Assembly: GCA_023053575.1 (NCBI GenBank) | Contig: JAKZAP010000018.1 | Coordinates: 1,736,001 to 1,800,000 of the forward strand | DNA from: Branchinecta lynchi | Taxonomy: Eukaryota > Arthropoda > Branchiopoda > Anostraca > Branchinectidae | DNA: 64,000 nucleotides | Direction: 5' to 3' | In this document: piece after piece, positions 22,890 to 34,559 of the stretch | Numbering within the stretch: the stretch's first letter is position 1 | How the letters are laid out: every line of letters starts with the position of its first letter | The notes under the pieces: model-generated | The model's input: only the letters and a program-made list of their open reading frames with translations | Told to the model about the DNA's origin: nothing | Databases searched by the model: none | Position numbers and translations under genes: made by a program

Positions 22890-24325
22890 TTGTCACGGAC
22901 CACTCTGAGCGTTGGGTTTGCGGTCACCCAGGAGTACAGTAGTTTATTGACACAGCTGCGAAAGTGTACCTATAGCACACTGTACAAACAAGAGCTGCAA
23001 GCTCATATGGCACTTGCAAGGCTGGGTCAGAGGATGAAAGTAGGAATTCTTCAGTTCGTGGATTTGTTGTAATTATTTGTAAGCAAAACCCTTGAGATAA
23101 TGGGTCCTTGGAAATCACGAGAACATATCGTTTGGTAATACATTTGGCTGTGATCATGCGCACTTTAGGGGCGCTAGAAATTCATCTGTAATCATAACTC
23201 ATGAAGCAAAAATGATGATGAGCTCATCGGGAGAATGAAATGTATATTTTAATCAAAAGTATCATTTGTACTTTAAGAAATTCAGTTGTAAGCAAAACCC
23301 ATGAGGCAAAAATATTCTAATCATGTCAAGTCTCTAATGTTCAAGTTTCATGGTCCTAGCATATCTGGAAGTACTTTAACTGGTGATCACCGGAATTCCG
23401 GTTCCCCCCCCCCCCCTTCCTCCCCCCACAGTGCTCGAACCCGATCCAGTTCTGTCACTGATGAATCTAGGGCTTGTGCTTGTTCCTCCCACCCAAGTTT
23501 CATCCCAATCGCTCCACACTTAGCGTGTCACAAGATTTACGGCTCCCCCCCTGACTCCCCCCCCCCCACAATAATCGGATCCGGTTCGGACTTCACATGG
23601 GACATCCGAGACACGAGGTCTTTCCAAATATCAAGTTTCATTGAGATCTGATCACCCGTTATAAAGTTATACGTACCTCCAGATTCCGGATTCCCCTTCT
23701 CTCCACGGTGTTCGGATCGGGGAAGTGACTATTTCCAAGTTAGTTTGGTCGGGTCCCTGGTACGCTTGCCAAGTTTCACTGTCCCAGCCCACCTAAAAGT
23801 AACTTAACTCCGTATGACCGGAATTCCGGCCCCCCCCCCTCCAACTCCCACCACAATGCACGAATCCCGTCCGCGTCTGCCAATGATGTACCTAGGGCAT
23901 GTGCTTGTTCCTCTCATCAAGTTTCATCCCGATCCCTCCACTTTAAGCTTGTCATTTGATTTCCGGTCCCCCCCTGTGCCCCCCCACACTCATCGGATTC
24001 GGTCCGGACTTGAAATGGAACATCTGAGACATGACGTCTCTTCAAATATAAGCTTTCATTAAAATCCGATAACCCGTTTGAAAGTTATGCATGCCAGGAA
24101 ATTCCGGATTCCGGCTCCCCTCCCTCCCCCCACGATGGTCGGATCGGGCAAGTGACTATTTTCAACTTAGTTTGGTCGGGTCCCCTAATATGCCTGCCAA
24201 GTTTCATCGTCCTAGCATATCTGGAAGTACCCTGGAAGTATAACTCGCAAACACCGGACTCATCGACCGACCGACGGAAAAGTGATCGGTATATGGCACT
24301 TGGCCGGAAGGCAAGTGCCATAAAA
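22890..24325 (+). repeat. CCGGAATTCCGG module repeat with hairpin end (unit 2)
   Basis: Complete right side of the family seen truncated at 13375. It holds repeated modules with AAGTTTCATC and GAAGTAC, several C-rich spacers, then CCGACCGACGGAAAAGTGAT and a terminal hairpin TATGGCACTTGG...CAAGTGCCATA. It has no coding capacity. Class is unknown. Confidence 0.75.
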
Positions 24326-24487
24326 ATTCTTGCCGTATTTGCTACACCTGGGATTAATCTTGCCTCTACTGAGATAATCTTTTCTCAAACCCGGATTAAT
24401 CTTATTCCAGTACAGATAAGATTAAACCCAGTAGCAAATACTGCAGTTAATTTTAATCCTTACTCGGAGAAAATTATTAGAGTGTAG
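24326..24487 (-). mobile_element. TA-flanked MITE, truncated copy
   Basis: Related to 40031-40199. Both contain TCTCCGAGTAAGGATTAA, GCAGTATTTGCTACTGGG and AATCTTATCT. Read on the minus strand it starts TA-CACTCTAATAATTTTCTCC at 24486. The other end is missing at the junction with the module repeat. Confidence 0.65.
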
Positions 24488-24609
24488 GCTATGAAGCCAT
24501 AAACAGAATAAATTATTAATTTCACGGACATTGCAAGAAGATTCTATGAACTGTGTTTTCAGTAAACGCAACCATTCACACTGAATGTGGCCAAAAATAA
24601 ATATACAGA
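24488..24609. other. No gene recognised
   Basis: Short unassigned spacer between the MITE and a GGGATCCC element. Confidence 0.4.
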
Positions 24610-24612
24610 GTT

Positions 24613-26032
24613 GTTTTTGGGATCCCAAAACGTAAGTGGAGGGATACCTATGACATCGCAAAAGTTGTCCGTCTGTCCGTCCGTCTGTAAGCACGATAAC
24701 TCTCGACGGGAATGAGATATCTTGATGAAACTTGGTGTGAGGATTCGTTGGGTCGTCGGACCAGTCAAGTTCGTAGATGGGCTTTGTAGCTCTACATGTA
24801 GGGGTGGGGAGGGGATTCAAATTAAGGGGCAAACAAAATATATTGAAAAAGCTAATGTGATAGTCGATTATGGGGTAAGAAGACATGCTGAACACGATGG
24901 TGAAAATCATTCTGTCATCGGACAAGTAGTTCAACCGGAATCCGGCCAAAACCGGAAAGTTTGTTGAAAGTAAAAGTTTTATTTGAAGTTGATTAGATGT
25001 TCGATTTAGGGGTAGGAAGACATGCTGAAGACGATGGTGAAAACTATTTTCTCGACGGACAAGTATTTCGCCCGGAATCCGGCCCAAACCGGAAAGTTTG
25101 TTAAAAGTAAAAGTTTTATTTGAAACTGATTAGGTGTTCGATTATGTTCGGAAGACATGCTGAAGACGATGGTGAAAACTATTTTCTCGACGGACAAGTA
25201 TTTCGCTCGGAATCCGGCCCAAACCGGAAAGTTTGTTGAAAGTAAAAGTTTTATTTGAAGTTCATTAGATGTTCGATTTAGAAGTAGGAAGACATGCTGA
25301 AGACGATGGTGAAAACTATTTTCTCGACGGACAAGTATTTCGACCGGAATCTGGCCCAAACCGGAAAGTTTGTCAAAATTAAAAGTTTTATTTGGAGTTG
25401 ATTAGAGGTTCGCATTAGGGCAAGAAGACATGCTGAACACTTATGTGAAAACAATTTCCTACCCGGACATGTAGTTCGCCCGGAATCCGGCCAAAACCGA
25501 AAAACTGTTGGAAGTCAAAGTTTTATTTCTAGTTGATTAGGTAAGCGATTTAGGGGTAAGAAGAGATGCTGGGTCCCTGTATGACAATCATATTTTACCC
25601 AGACATATAGTTCGACCGGAATCCGGCTGGAATCGGAAAATTTGTTATAAGCTAAATTTCTATTTGAAGTTGATTAGATGTTCATTACTGGGAAAAGAAG
25701 ATACCCTGCGTCTTTGAGCTTTCTTTTTTCGCCGGACAAGTAGTTCTTGAGTTCGGCCGGAACCGGGAAATTGGCAGAAGTGGCAGGAAGTTTACGTCAA
25801 AACAGATATGACTTATCTGTTGTCATGTGGGTAAACACACATGCTGAAACCATATCTGAACTTGGTTTTCTCAGGTGATTAGCGATTTGGCCTGAATCTG
25901 TTTCTGAGTTTTAATTGTAAAAATGTTCAAGGAGTCTGGCGATGACTGGATCTGGCTAAGACAAGACCCAGTTGTCTGGATCAGATATTGAACTTTTGGG
26001 ATCCCATCGAAACCTTTGGTCTTGTTCAAACA
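24613..26032 (+). repeat. GGGATCCC element with the longest array (six units)
   Basis: Left end TTTTTGGGATCCCAAAACG. Array anchors lie near 24875, 25013, 25150, 25290, 25425 and 25560, with spacing 135-140. The right part has the CAAGACCCAGTTGTCTGG hairpin, GGGATCCCATCG and CCTTTGGTCTTG. This is the best reference copy for the family. The two open frames of up to 221 codons on the minus strand are by-products of the in-phase array. Confidence 0.8.
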
Positions 26033-26740
26033 AGATATGAATTATTCCGGCTTGCTGAATTTCCATTTTTTCTCAAACAACTTGAGCTACCCCTAAACAT
26101 TTTCTACAATGTTTTTATAACATATGGAACATATTATGGGGGTAATTTATTGTGTGTTATTTAAGCTCCACCTTAATGGAGTATACGAAAAGGTAGATAT
26201 TCGAATGAGAGGCGTAATTTTGGAGTGAAGACTGCCATGAGCCAACCAAACTCTTCAATTCTTCTATCAGGAAATGAAGTCGACTACGACAGCGTTGCAA
26301 TGGTATGGAAAGAAGAATGAAAATCATAATTTTTTTAAGATCGCTAATAGTCAAACCAGGCCTAAACGTCTTTGTCTTCGAAAAGGGAGCCATCCGTGAC
26401 TGGGCTGTAAATGGTAGAAATTCGAAAGAGGGACGTCATTTCAACGTTCTAGTTGGTGTTCTTTAATTATTTACGAAAAAATACAACCTGTTTCACATGT
26501 GAGGCTATCGCATCGAACCAATGAGCAACAATACTTGACGATCAAAGCATACAGACTGGCAAGAACCAACCGAAAAGGGGAGTAATTTGGGTGTATAAGA
26601 TGAATAACAGCCAATTCAAGTCTAAACTTCTTCGCCTTCGGGAAGGGAGTCGACTGTGACTGAGATGTACAGGCCCACAATTGCGAGGCGCCATTTAGTG
26701 TAAGCTATGTACTGTTTATTAAAGAATATAAGGTTTGAAG
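26033..26740. repeat. Two or three degenerate ~230-bp units, otherwise unassigned
   Basis: Paired stretches such as GGCCTAAACGTCTTTGTCTT / AGTCTAAACTTCTTCGCCTT and GAGCCAACC / AAGAACCAACC recur at roughly 230-300 base spacing, suggesting an old tandem. No gene recognised. Confidence 0.4.
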
Positions 26741-26754
26741 CCAAGCTGACCATT

Positions 26755-27336
26755 CATTACGAAAGAAATAGAAAACCGTGATTTTCGGGGTTTTTTCTTG
26801 ATCAGCTAATTATCCCTCTAGGATGATGTGCGAGGGATAAATATAAATTCGGATATTTCGGTTGCACTTCCGGCAAACCGTCCTCAACGAAAAACAAAAC
26901 AAAACTAAATCATAAAATCCACCACAATCACAACAGGAGAACGATGCGGAACCAACAGACAATAAGACGAGATGTAACTAAAAACCAGAAAAAAACGGTG
27001 GGGATGCAGATAAAATAAAATAACGAAAGATAAAATGTGCGTGTTAAAAATGTATATGTACAAATCTGTGATTATTTACAATTCTGAGCTCTGTTTATAT
27101 TTACAATTTACCATCTGGTCTGGGAAAGCGCAGAAGCTTTCACCCAGAAAACGGCCCACTCGAAAAATCCATTATACGCTGACCACTATTGATAAAATCT
27201 TCCACAAAACGGAGGACGGTTTGCCGGAAGTGCAACCGAAATATCCGAATTTATATTTATCCCTCGCACATCATCCTAGAGGGATAATTAGCTGATCAAG
27301 AAAAAAAACCCGAAAATCACGGTTTTCTATTTCTTT
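26755..27336. mobile_element. Foldback element with arms over 110 bp
   Basis: Positions 26771-26886 are the reverse complement of about 27205-27330. Shared anchors are GAAAACCGTGATTTTCGG, TTGATCAGCTAATTATCCCT, GATGATGTGCGAGGGATAA and GGTTGCACTTCCGGCAAACC. No coding capacity. It belongs with 8057-8546, 17835-18340 and the short form at 36720-36850. Confidence 0.8.
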
Positions 27337-27590
27337 TTATTAAAGAATAAACTTCTGCCCATAACAGGGCTACAATTATGCGTGGAAATACGAATCCACC
27401 AAGAGCCAACTTAGTCTAGGTCGAGGCTGCAGAATACGAATGAGACTATGGAGCTATTCACCGACGAGCTAACGTAAAAGGCCCCCAAACCACAAAATGC
27501 AGTTGCAGGGCATTGCCGACAGACAAAAGAACCAGTAGCAAATGCAAGCACATTGATCCTACTTTCGGCAGGGACCCATACATTCCGTTG
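27337..27590. other. No gene recognised
   Basis: Unassigned spacer. Confidence 0.4.
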
Positions 27591-27830
27591 ACTTGTAGCG
27601 AAATCAGGGATAATTAACGTAACCATTTTTCTGATCGAAAAACTTCTCGCAGACAACCGAAAGTAGCAAAATACGGCAAGTTAGAAAATCAGCGTGATTT
27701 TGTTAGAGGGGTCACAATGTACCGTACGAAATTGGGGTCTCCGGGTTTAGAAATATATGGAGTGATTATGGAAGTAGGTTGCGTTAGTATTATAGTTAAG
27801 ACAGGTCCTTCAAAAGAATTTTGTGTAGGC
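27591..27830 (-). mobile_element. Partial copy of the AGGACCT repeat, inverted
   Basis: It is the reverse complement of parts of 37665-38060 and 50850-51225, with GAAAAACTTCTCGCAGACAA, AAAATCAGCGTGATTTTGTT and AGACAGGTCCTT at its outer end. Confidence 0.65.
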
Positions 27831-28192
27831 TGTGCGGTCAAGATGAGTACTTTAAGGACAGTGACAATTACTCAGCGTCCTAGCACGTTTGGAAGTACCT
27901 TAACTCGCGATCACCGGAGTCTCGGACACCCCTACAACTCCACCACGTTGCCTGGATCCAATCCGGTTCTGTAAATGATTTATGTGGGGCAGTTGTTCGT
28001 TCCTACCACCAAGTTCCATCCCAATATCTCCAGTCTAAGCGGGTCACGAATCTGTCCGATCCCCGCCCCCCCCCCCCCCCACACACACAGAATTGTCGGA
28101 TCCGGTCCGTACATTAAAAAGAACATCAGAGACATGTCCTCTGCTCAACTGCTGAATTTCATTGTAATCCGATAACCTGTTCGAAAGTTCTC
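27790..28192 (+). repeat. ~400-bp direct repeat, copy 1
   Basis: From TATAGTTAAGACAGGTCCTT through the CCTAGCAC(A/G)T and ACTCGCGATCA modules to CCGATAACCTGTTCGAAAG. It is repeated at 28221-28620. Confidence 0.8.
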
Positions 28193-28224
28193 TTAGCGCA
28201 AATAAAATCTTATCTTATCTTATA
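28193..28224 (+). mobile_element. Minimal LINE tail between two direct repeats
   Basis: GCGCAAATAAAATC is followed by (TTATC)n. The same tail type closes the LINE at 3-2394. Only the extreme 3' end is present. Confidence 0.5.
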
Positions 28225-28620
28225 GTTAAGACAGGTCCTTTAAAAGAATTTTGTGCAGGCTGTCCGGTCAAGATGAGTACTTTAAGGAACCGTAGAACTG
28301 GGAAGTGACAATTACTCAGCGTCCTAGCACATCTGGAAGTACCTTAACTCGCGATCAGTTTCGGACACCCCTTCAACTCCACCACGTTGCCCGGATCCAA
28401 TCCGGTTCTGTAAATGATTTATGCGGAGCAGTTGTTTGTTCCTCCCACCAAGTTCCATCCCAATATCTCCAGTCTAAGCGGGTCACGAATTTTCCGACCC
28501 CCCCCCCCTACACACACAGAATTGTCGGATCCGGTCCGTACATTAAAAAGAACATCAGAGACATGTCCTCTGCTCAACTGTTAAATTTCATTGGAATCCG
28601 ATAACCTGTTCAAAAGTTAT
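28221..28620 (+). repeat. ~400-bp direct repeat, copy 2
   Basis: Second copy of 27790-28192, with about a dozen differences and one small insertion near 28290. Confidence 0.8.
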
Positions 28621-28674
28621 GCGTGACTCAATGTTTCGGACTCCCACCCGATGTAAAATTTGTAGCCTGCGTAG

Positions 28675-28935
28675 TAGAATGGTAGTAGTACGAAAACGTT
28701 GCACGTAATACTATGTAATAGCAAAGAATACTATCATTTAATGTGCCTCAGACTGGTCCAATCTTATGTAGTAGTATCCAGTAGCTTCCTGTCTTGCCAT
28801 AGTAGCATCCGGTCTTGCTAATAGTAGCATATAGTAGTATGCAGTAACACGGTAGCCTTGAAGTAGAAGCATGTAGTAGCATCGTTAGTATTGCATGCTA
28901 CTTTTTCGTACTACTTCATAGTACTATTTTGAGAT
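28675..28935. mobile_element. AGTAGTACGAAAA foldback element, ~260 bp
   Basis: The left arm GGTAGTAGTACGAAAACG and the right arm, read in reverse complement, ATGAAGTAGTACGAAAAAG, flank an interior rich in AGTAGCAT words. A second copy lies at 40955-41170. Confidence 0.65.
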
Positions 28936-29495
28936 AAATTTTTGATCGGGACCCCGAACATGGGACAGAGAAAATTACTATTACCAAGTCAGTTTGATCA
29001 GTTCCCTTTCACCGTGAAAGTACCAAAACCGCCACCACCGGATTTCCAGGAAACCCCGTCCACCCTCCGAAGTGGCCTGATCCAGTACGGTTACGAAAAC
29101 GATTTATCTAGCAGATTCTTGTTATTCCCAGCAAGTTCTACCACGATCCATCCAGACTAACCGTTTCACAAAATCCTCCCCCCCCCCCCAGTTCTGGAAT
29201 CCGGTCCAGACTTGAAATGGAACATCACAGACATAGTTTCTATTCATAAGTTTTATTCGAATCCGATGCAGCCGTCCGAAAGTTACAAATGACTCAATAT
29301 TCCAGATTCCCCCTCCCTCTACTCTCCCCAGATGGTCGGTTCAGGAAACTGACGATTTCCGGGGATCACCGGATACGCCTGTCAAGATTCATCGTTCACC
29401 CTAACTAGCAATCGTGGACCACCCGACCAACAGACGCAATTACGACCGGTATATGGCACTTGAGCCAGAGGCTGCAAGAGCCATACAAAATTACG
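28936..29495 (+). repeat. CCGGAATTCCGG-family module repeat, diverged copy
   Basis: It shows the same order of anchors as 22890-24325 (GGACTTGAAATGGAACATC, TTCGAATCCGAT, CCAGATTCCCC), then GACCGGTATATGGCACTTGA and a matching GCCATA. More diverged than the other copies. Confidence 0.6.
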
Positions 29496-29577
29496 ACGAA
29501 AAAATACGACGGAGGCGGTGGAAGAGCTTCTCATCACATTTCGTCCAAGAAAAAGATGGGTGTTCTGGCCGGATTGA

Positions 29578-30434
29578 CTTTATTTATTTATTTATTTATT
29601 TAACTTCAACTACGGCTTCTAGAGCCATTACACATAAACAACACACATAAACATAAACAACAACAAAGTACATTTAAGATTGCGACCCTTCTACGCAACA
29701 CGCGTAAAGTTCGCGGTTCCAGACTAACCACACAGCAACGTCAGTCTCATATGGGGACTCGAAAGAACCACGAGCATGGGGTTTCGAGAGCGAAGAATTC
29801 GGGTCTGGAGAGAAAAGCTAGCCCGACGCCGAAGTTCCCCGAAAGAAGGAAGGCCCTCACCCACAAACATGCCAGACGCACTACAGTTCCATGCAAGTTC
29901 GTGTAGCCACCGGTAAGAGTTGTTATATAAAACCCGAAATGTATCTAGACACTTAACTCTCGTGTTACACACCAGTGACAAACAGTACAGCGGAGTACAG
30001 TAAGCTCTGAAAAGAAAGGTCTTAACAGAAGCCACGCATCTACCAGACCTCCGAATTAATATATTGGCCCTCACAGACAGTGATCTGGAGAGCGCAGCAA
30101 CGTGAGGCTCACCAGACATAGAAGGAATAAAAGTAAAGCCCAAATACTTGAAAGTTTGCACAAAAACTAGTACCTCACCAGACAAAATAACATCGGGGAT
30201 GTAACGTAGTTGAAGACTTTTCGGGATAAACGCCATACAAACCGTCTTTTTCGTATTGAAAAGAATATCATTTGGTTTCGCAAATTCATCACACACTTGA
30301 AGAAGCTTATTGAGCGCGAATACTGTGGGGGCTAGTACGGCTAGGTCATCAGCGTAGCTTAAGTTGTTGAAACACACACCTTGTACGAAACAACTACTTT
30401 GGTAAAACTGTTTTGGAAAATAAGCTGGGTTCAA
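29578..30434 (-). pseudogene. 5'-truncated LINE with reverse-transcriptase C-terminal half
   Basis: A minus-strand open frame of 236 codons starts just before the RT catalytic motif and reads through NLSYADDLAVLAPT (YADD encoded at 30357-30346), DILFNTKKTVCMAF, and FKYLGFTF, the usual order of RT motifs C, D and E. The thumb and C-terminal region follow without stops. Downstream is a 3' UTR and a (TAAA)n tail at 29578-29602, so the insert is bounded on its 3' side. The first two-thirds of the ORF is missing, so it cannot be autonomous. It is a different LINE family from the one at 3-2297 and the CR1-like one at 46293. Clade not assigned. Confidence 0.85.
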
Positions 30435-31620
30435 GGTTCAGGGTTTAATGTTATCACAGCCTAGTGCAGAACACAATAATATTATTCCTCTAGGGTCAAA
30501 GCCGGACACACAAGGTCGAACGACCGTTTTACAAATTTTGTGTCCCCATATCACTTGAGTGATTTAACATGTTTATTGGTTCCCATTCTTATCGAGTTTG
30601 GTAATTCTTCCAACTTTAATTCAGCCCGCGTCAATGTCACAGAGACAAGGTCGAACGACAAAAACATAGTTCGAGTATTTTTGCAAGGCAAGCTTGGTGT
30701 AAAGGATACTGAAGGCAAAGTGGACGATCTCAAAGTCCGGATCAGAAGTAATTGCAAATCATTCGAACAAAATCAATTGGAGAAAAACACTATCAAGACC
30801 GTATCAGCTCCACTACAGTCGGCAACACTGCCGATAACTTTTTACGGATTTATAATTCCCCCCAGCTCCCTCCAACTCGTCCCCCCTTAAAAGAGACGTG
30901 ACGTACAGTCCTCGGTAACACGACTCTCAACTTTATCCCGCTCAATTATTTACAGGAAGAGAGACGGGGGGGGGGGGAAAGAAAAACGTAGACTGCTTCT
31001 TCTTTGCTCTTGGGAAGTCTAAAAATAGCACATCAAGTTGAGAATAAATTTAGGGGACAACATGGGATAATAAATTATTACACGACCCTTAGAGCGTCTG
31101 TGACGTCAACGTTGGGGGAGACAGGGATTCCCAGTGATCTAAAGTACTTTGAAGTCCACAACTGCTGGCAACATAAACCGCGACGAGATTTTTGAGGCAT
31201 AAATATTCGCTGATTTGTTTTTTGGAAGAATGACGTAGTGGCACGACGTCTCAGAAACGTCATCATCAGATTATCTAGTTAGCTTACTGAACCAGATACT
31301 ATATAATTTGGGTAATAACCAGGCTTGGGATAGATTGAATAGCGGAAAACTTCAACAATAGCTGATTAGTTGACCTAATCAACTATGGCAAGCTCAGTGA
31401 CTAACAATTAAAAAATTCAACCATTTCTAGGTTACTGAGCTTTTGTCCACGTCTAAGGCTTTTAAGCAACATAAGGTTTATTTATATTTGTGACTAAAAT
31501 TGTACCTTATCCTACCTTATCAAGTACAAGAAATAAGTACAAAACAGAATTTTCAAATAGTTTTCCATTTTGTGTGGTGATGTGCTCAAAAAAGAGCAGT
31601 GCAAAAGTGATAATTAACGA
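30435..31620. other. No gene recognised
   Basis: Unassigned sequence with a G run near 30967-30978. The open frames (for example 30540-30890) carry no recognisable domain. Confidence 0.45.
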
Positions 31621-31624
31621 CATT

Positions 31625-31917
31625 GAGCGCGTTCCAGCCTTCTATTAATGGTAACTATTAGTTACTATTTCCGTTCCAACCTCACGAAAGGTTACAACGC
31701 TGACCGTTCCAAAGTAATTAATAGTAACTATTTGCTTACCATGCTCGGGAGCGGAGTAAGCATGGTAACTACGCATGTCTGTGACGTGATTGGTCGGATT
31801 CGCCCGTGGCATGATATTCTGCCGGAAAACAGAAAAATCGTTCCAGCCTTGACGACAAAAAAACAGGATAGGTGACGTCATGCGTAGCAACTACGGTAAG
31901 TAGGGTGGAACATGCTC
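31625..31917. mobile_element. GAGCG-type MITE, 293 bp, TSD ATT
   Basis: The ends are GAGCGCGTTCCA and TGGAACATGCTC, flanked by ATT (31622-31624 and 31918-31920). The internal GTAACTATTAGTTAC and TGACGTCATGCGTAG blocks match the other copies. Confidence 0.85.
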
Positions 31918-31920
31918 ATT

Positions 31921-34559
31921 AGTGACCAGGCTGCTGTGTTTTTAAACTTTTGTAAGACTGTTATACAAGCACTGCCTTTTTTTTTATTCAAATCCGGATT
32001 CGAATCTTCCGCATGAAGGTGGATTCGGAATCGGATTCGTACCTAGCCCTGGATTCGGATTCGAATCCTTTCATGATCAGATTCCCCCATCTCTAGACAA
32101 GCACTGTAAGTAAGTAATAAGTAATATGTATGACCCGCCATTTCGGAAAAGCGGAGTAAATGAAGAAAATAAACAAAACCACGGCGTGCTTCTCTGCAGT
32201 GCTTATTTTAGCGTCTTTAAGGATCCGAAGTGAAAGCGAGGGCTACGTATAATATACATTTGTCCGTCTGTCTGTGACCAAGAGAACTCGCGAACGGAGC
32301 GATATACTTTGTCAGAAGTTGGTACATAGAAGTGCTTCCACTCGACCCTTCCCAAAAAATCTAGTGGCCTTACATGATAATTCAGATACTAAGTAGGTTT
32401 GCTCTGAATTTACAGTATCAAAAATGAGTGTTTACAGCGAAAGACGTGCTTAGGCAAAAATTTCGAAAAGTCAGCCAGCCAGTTTACAGTGATTTTAGAA
32501 CAAAATCAGATTGTGCGTCATTCTCAAAAGCTCAAGACATACGACCGACCGACTGCCACTAGTTAATATTCAAAACGAAAGACTGAGAGTACGATCCTCT
32601 TCATAACCTCGAAACGTACGACTGATGTTCTGACAAGCTCTAGACATACGACTGTCAATCGATAATAATAATAATAATGATAATAATAATTTATTCATGA
32701 CCCATCATACACTCACAAATAGAAAGACGGAGTATAAATACGAAAAAGAGGAAAAAGTAATGTATAGAAAGAGAACACCATACAAATAACAACACGAGCA
32801 CAATTAGCCTAATAATGAACTAAAAAAAAAACCTTCCAAGGGGAGTTCGTAGGATTTTTCTGAAATCTTAGAAAAAAAGTTTATCCGCAGCATCAAGAGG
32901 ATGCTGCGGAAGGATAAGCTCTGGATAAGCCGATAAGCTCAAAACACAGTACTGAGAGTACGATTCTCTGAGGCAGAGGGCCGGGTGAGTCCCCCACCAA
33001 TCACCCACCCGAACAGCCCACAAGTAGCCAACGTTCGAGTACTCAAGAAGAAAATAGACAGGAATGTAGCCACTCTGATCAAACACTTGATGCATAAAAA
33101 AAACAAAAAACTTTCAGTTTCAGAAACGAACCAATCAAAAACTCAACCGATTTCGTCCCCGGGGGTTACTAATATGTTAGGAACGGGCTGGGCACCGTGG
33201 CGACCGGGTATTTATTGTACAGCTATTTCGGGAGTGAGTACCCCCCTGTTACGTCTAAGAACTAAGAAAATACCTTGTCAACATGCAAACGCAGAAGGCA
33301 ATCATGTAGGCAGTACCACCACTGAAGTAATTAACTCATATGCTTTTTGATTAGCACTCCGACCATCCCTCTGCTGCCCAAACCTAACATGTCCTTGACA
33401 AGAAGAACCCATACCCCAAGAAGTCCTCAAGAAAGTCGCAGGACATGTCAGGCTCTACACATCGTCCGTTTTCCAACTGAGCAAGAGACTCAATTTTGAG
33501 ACTTTCTTCTCTCTTTTTTTCGAGACCATTTTCTACGGGTCTGTTGTTAGTCTGTCGTAAGGAGTTCAAGTGACGGCTAAAGAGAAGACTTTTTGAGAAT
33601 TCAAGAAGGGGTTTCTGAAGAGTTGTCGTCCATTAGAAGAAAGAGAAATACCAGAATGGATTGGATATATTATTTCAAAGACCATGTTTTCCAATGAACT
33701 CCTTAAATCTGACACTTGACCTTGTAACGACCGAGCTGGAGTGCCTACGTGAGGTAGCGTCCGCCCGATGGCAAGACGCGATACAGGCGACTCTTCCTAG
33801 AAATGAACTTGTCCCGACAAAATGGTTCAGAAGCATCGTTTTCATGATTCGTAAGTGTATTTAACAAGTGACCCCTTTTGTGATTGTAAAAGTGGCATAA
33901 TTTAGCGTTCTCTTGTGAATGCTACGATAGCTATTTAATTAAACGAATACGAATACGATAAGAGAAATGACGTGAAATTAGCGATTTTCTTATTGGCGCT
34001 TGACGACTCAGTCCAGACTTCCACTCTTTAATAATGAAAAACAAATTTTTCACGCGTCTCAAACCCTTATTTGAAAGAGTTGTCGGCGGACCTTAAAGAT
34101 TTCCGCGAAGTTTGTGCAACTTCACTGGCAAACTCGACTTAGCCAAAAAACGCAAAAAAAGATCCCTGCGAGTGGGCGGGGATTTAAGGCAAAAGAGATA
34201 ATTCCACAGGGGCACATAAGGCAAAATAAGCAAGAGGGGTCCAACTCTTCTGTCCATAGAAGAGCCTTGAAGAGCCCCCCCCCCCCTCCCCCCATCTTAT
34301 CTTGAAGAAATAGTGCTTCACTTTCACAAGGCCAATCAGGTACGTTGCAGAGCCTGTGACTAATCTTCAACTTGTGTCTGCTTCACATGTTCGATATGAG
34401 CTTAATTTTTGCCCTCGTTCGTTAAGTTATTTAATGCCGGGTCGTTTTTTAATCTGCAAAATAGTTATTCATTTTATAGGTTGTAATTTTGTGTATGTTA
34501 ATCCTGACTCGTCGACTGACTTACATGTTTATTTTATGACAACAAAAAGAGCTAGAAGC
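31921..34559. other. No gene recognised; simple repeats
   Basis: This contains a GGATTCGAATC-rich stretch (about 31990-32085) and an (ATA)n microsatellite at 32664-32690, the latter possibly a minus-strand LINE tail (AATAAATTATTATTATC). Short minus-strand frames such as 33384-33569 are rich in K, E and Q but have no partner exons with matching phase, so I do not call them. Confidence 0.45.

Larger units (their letters stand above)
17351..23929. repeat. Large direct duplication, unit 2 (6.6 kb compared)
   Basis: Collinear with 7577-14418, with single-base differences, small indels and a few larger changes. The insertion at 18772-18923 is new, a 24-bp piece is missing inside the first MITE, the second MITE is absent, and the 20-bp array is shorter. 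Matching beyond 23929 cannot be tested because unit 1 runs into the gap. Confidence 0.9.

Noticed and set aside
24422..25087. 221-codon minus-strand open frame
   Set aside because: The 137-bp array is open in one phase and gives repeated FPVxAGFRxNYLS peptides. No domain, and the same occurs in every array copy.
33384..33569. Minus frame rich in K, E and Q as a further golgin exon
   Set aside because: No acceptor and donor pair with phase 0, and no resemblance to the GRIP region.
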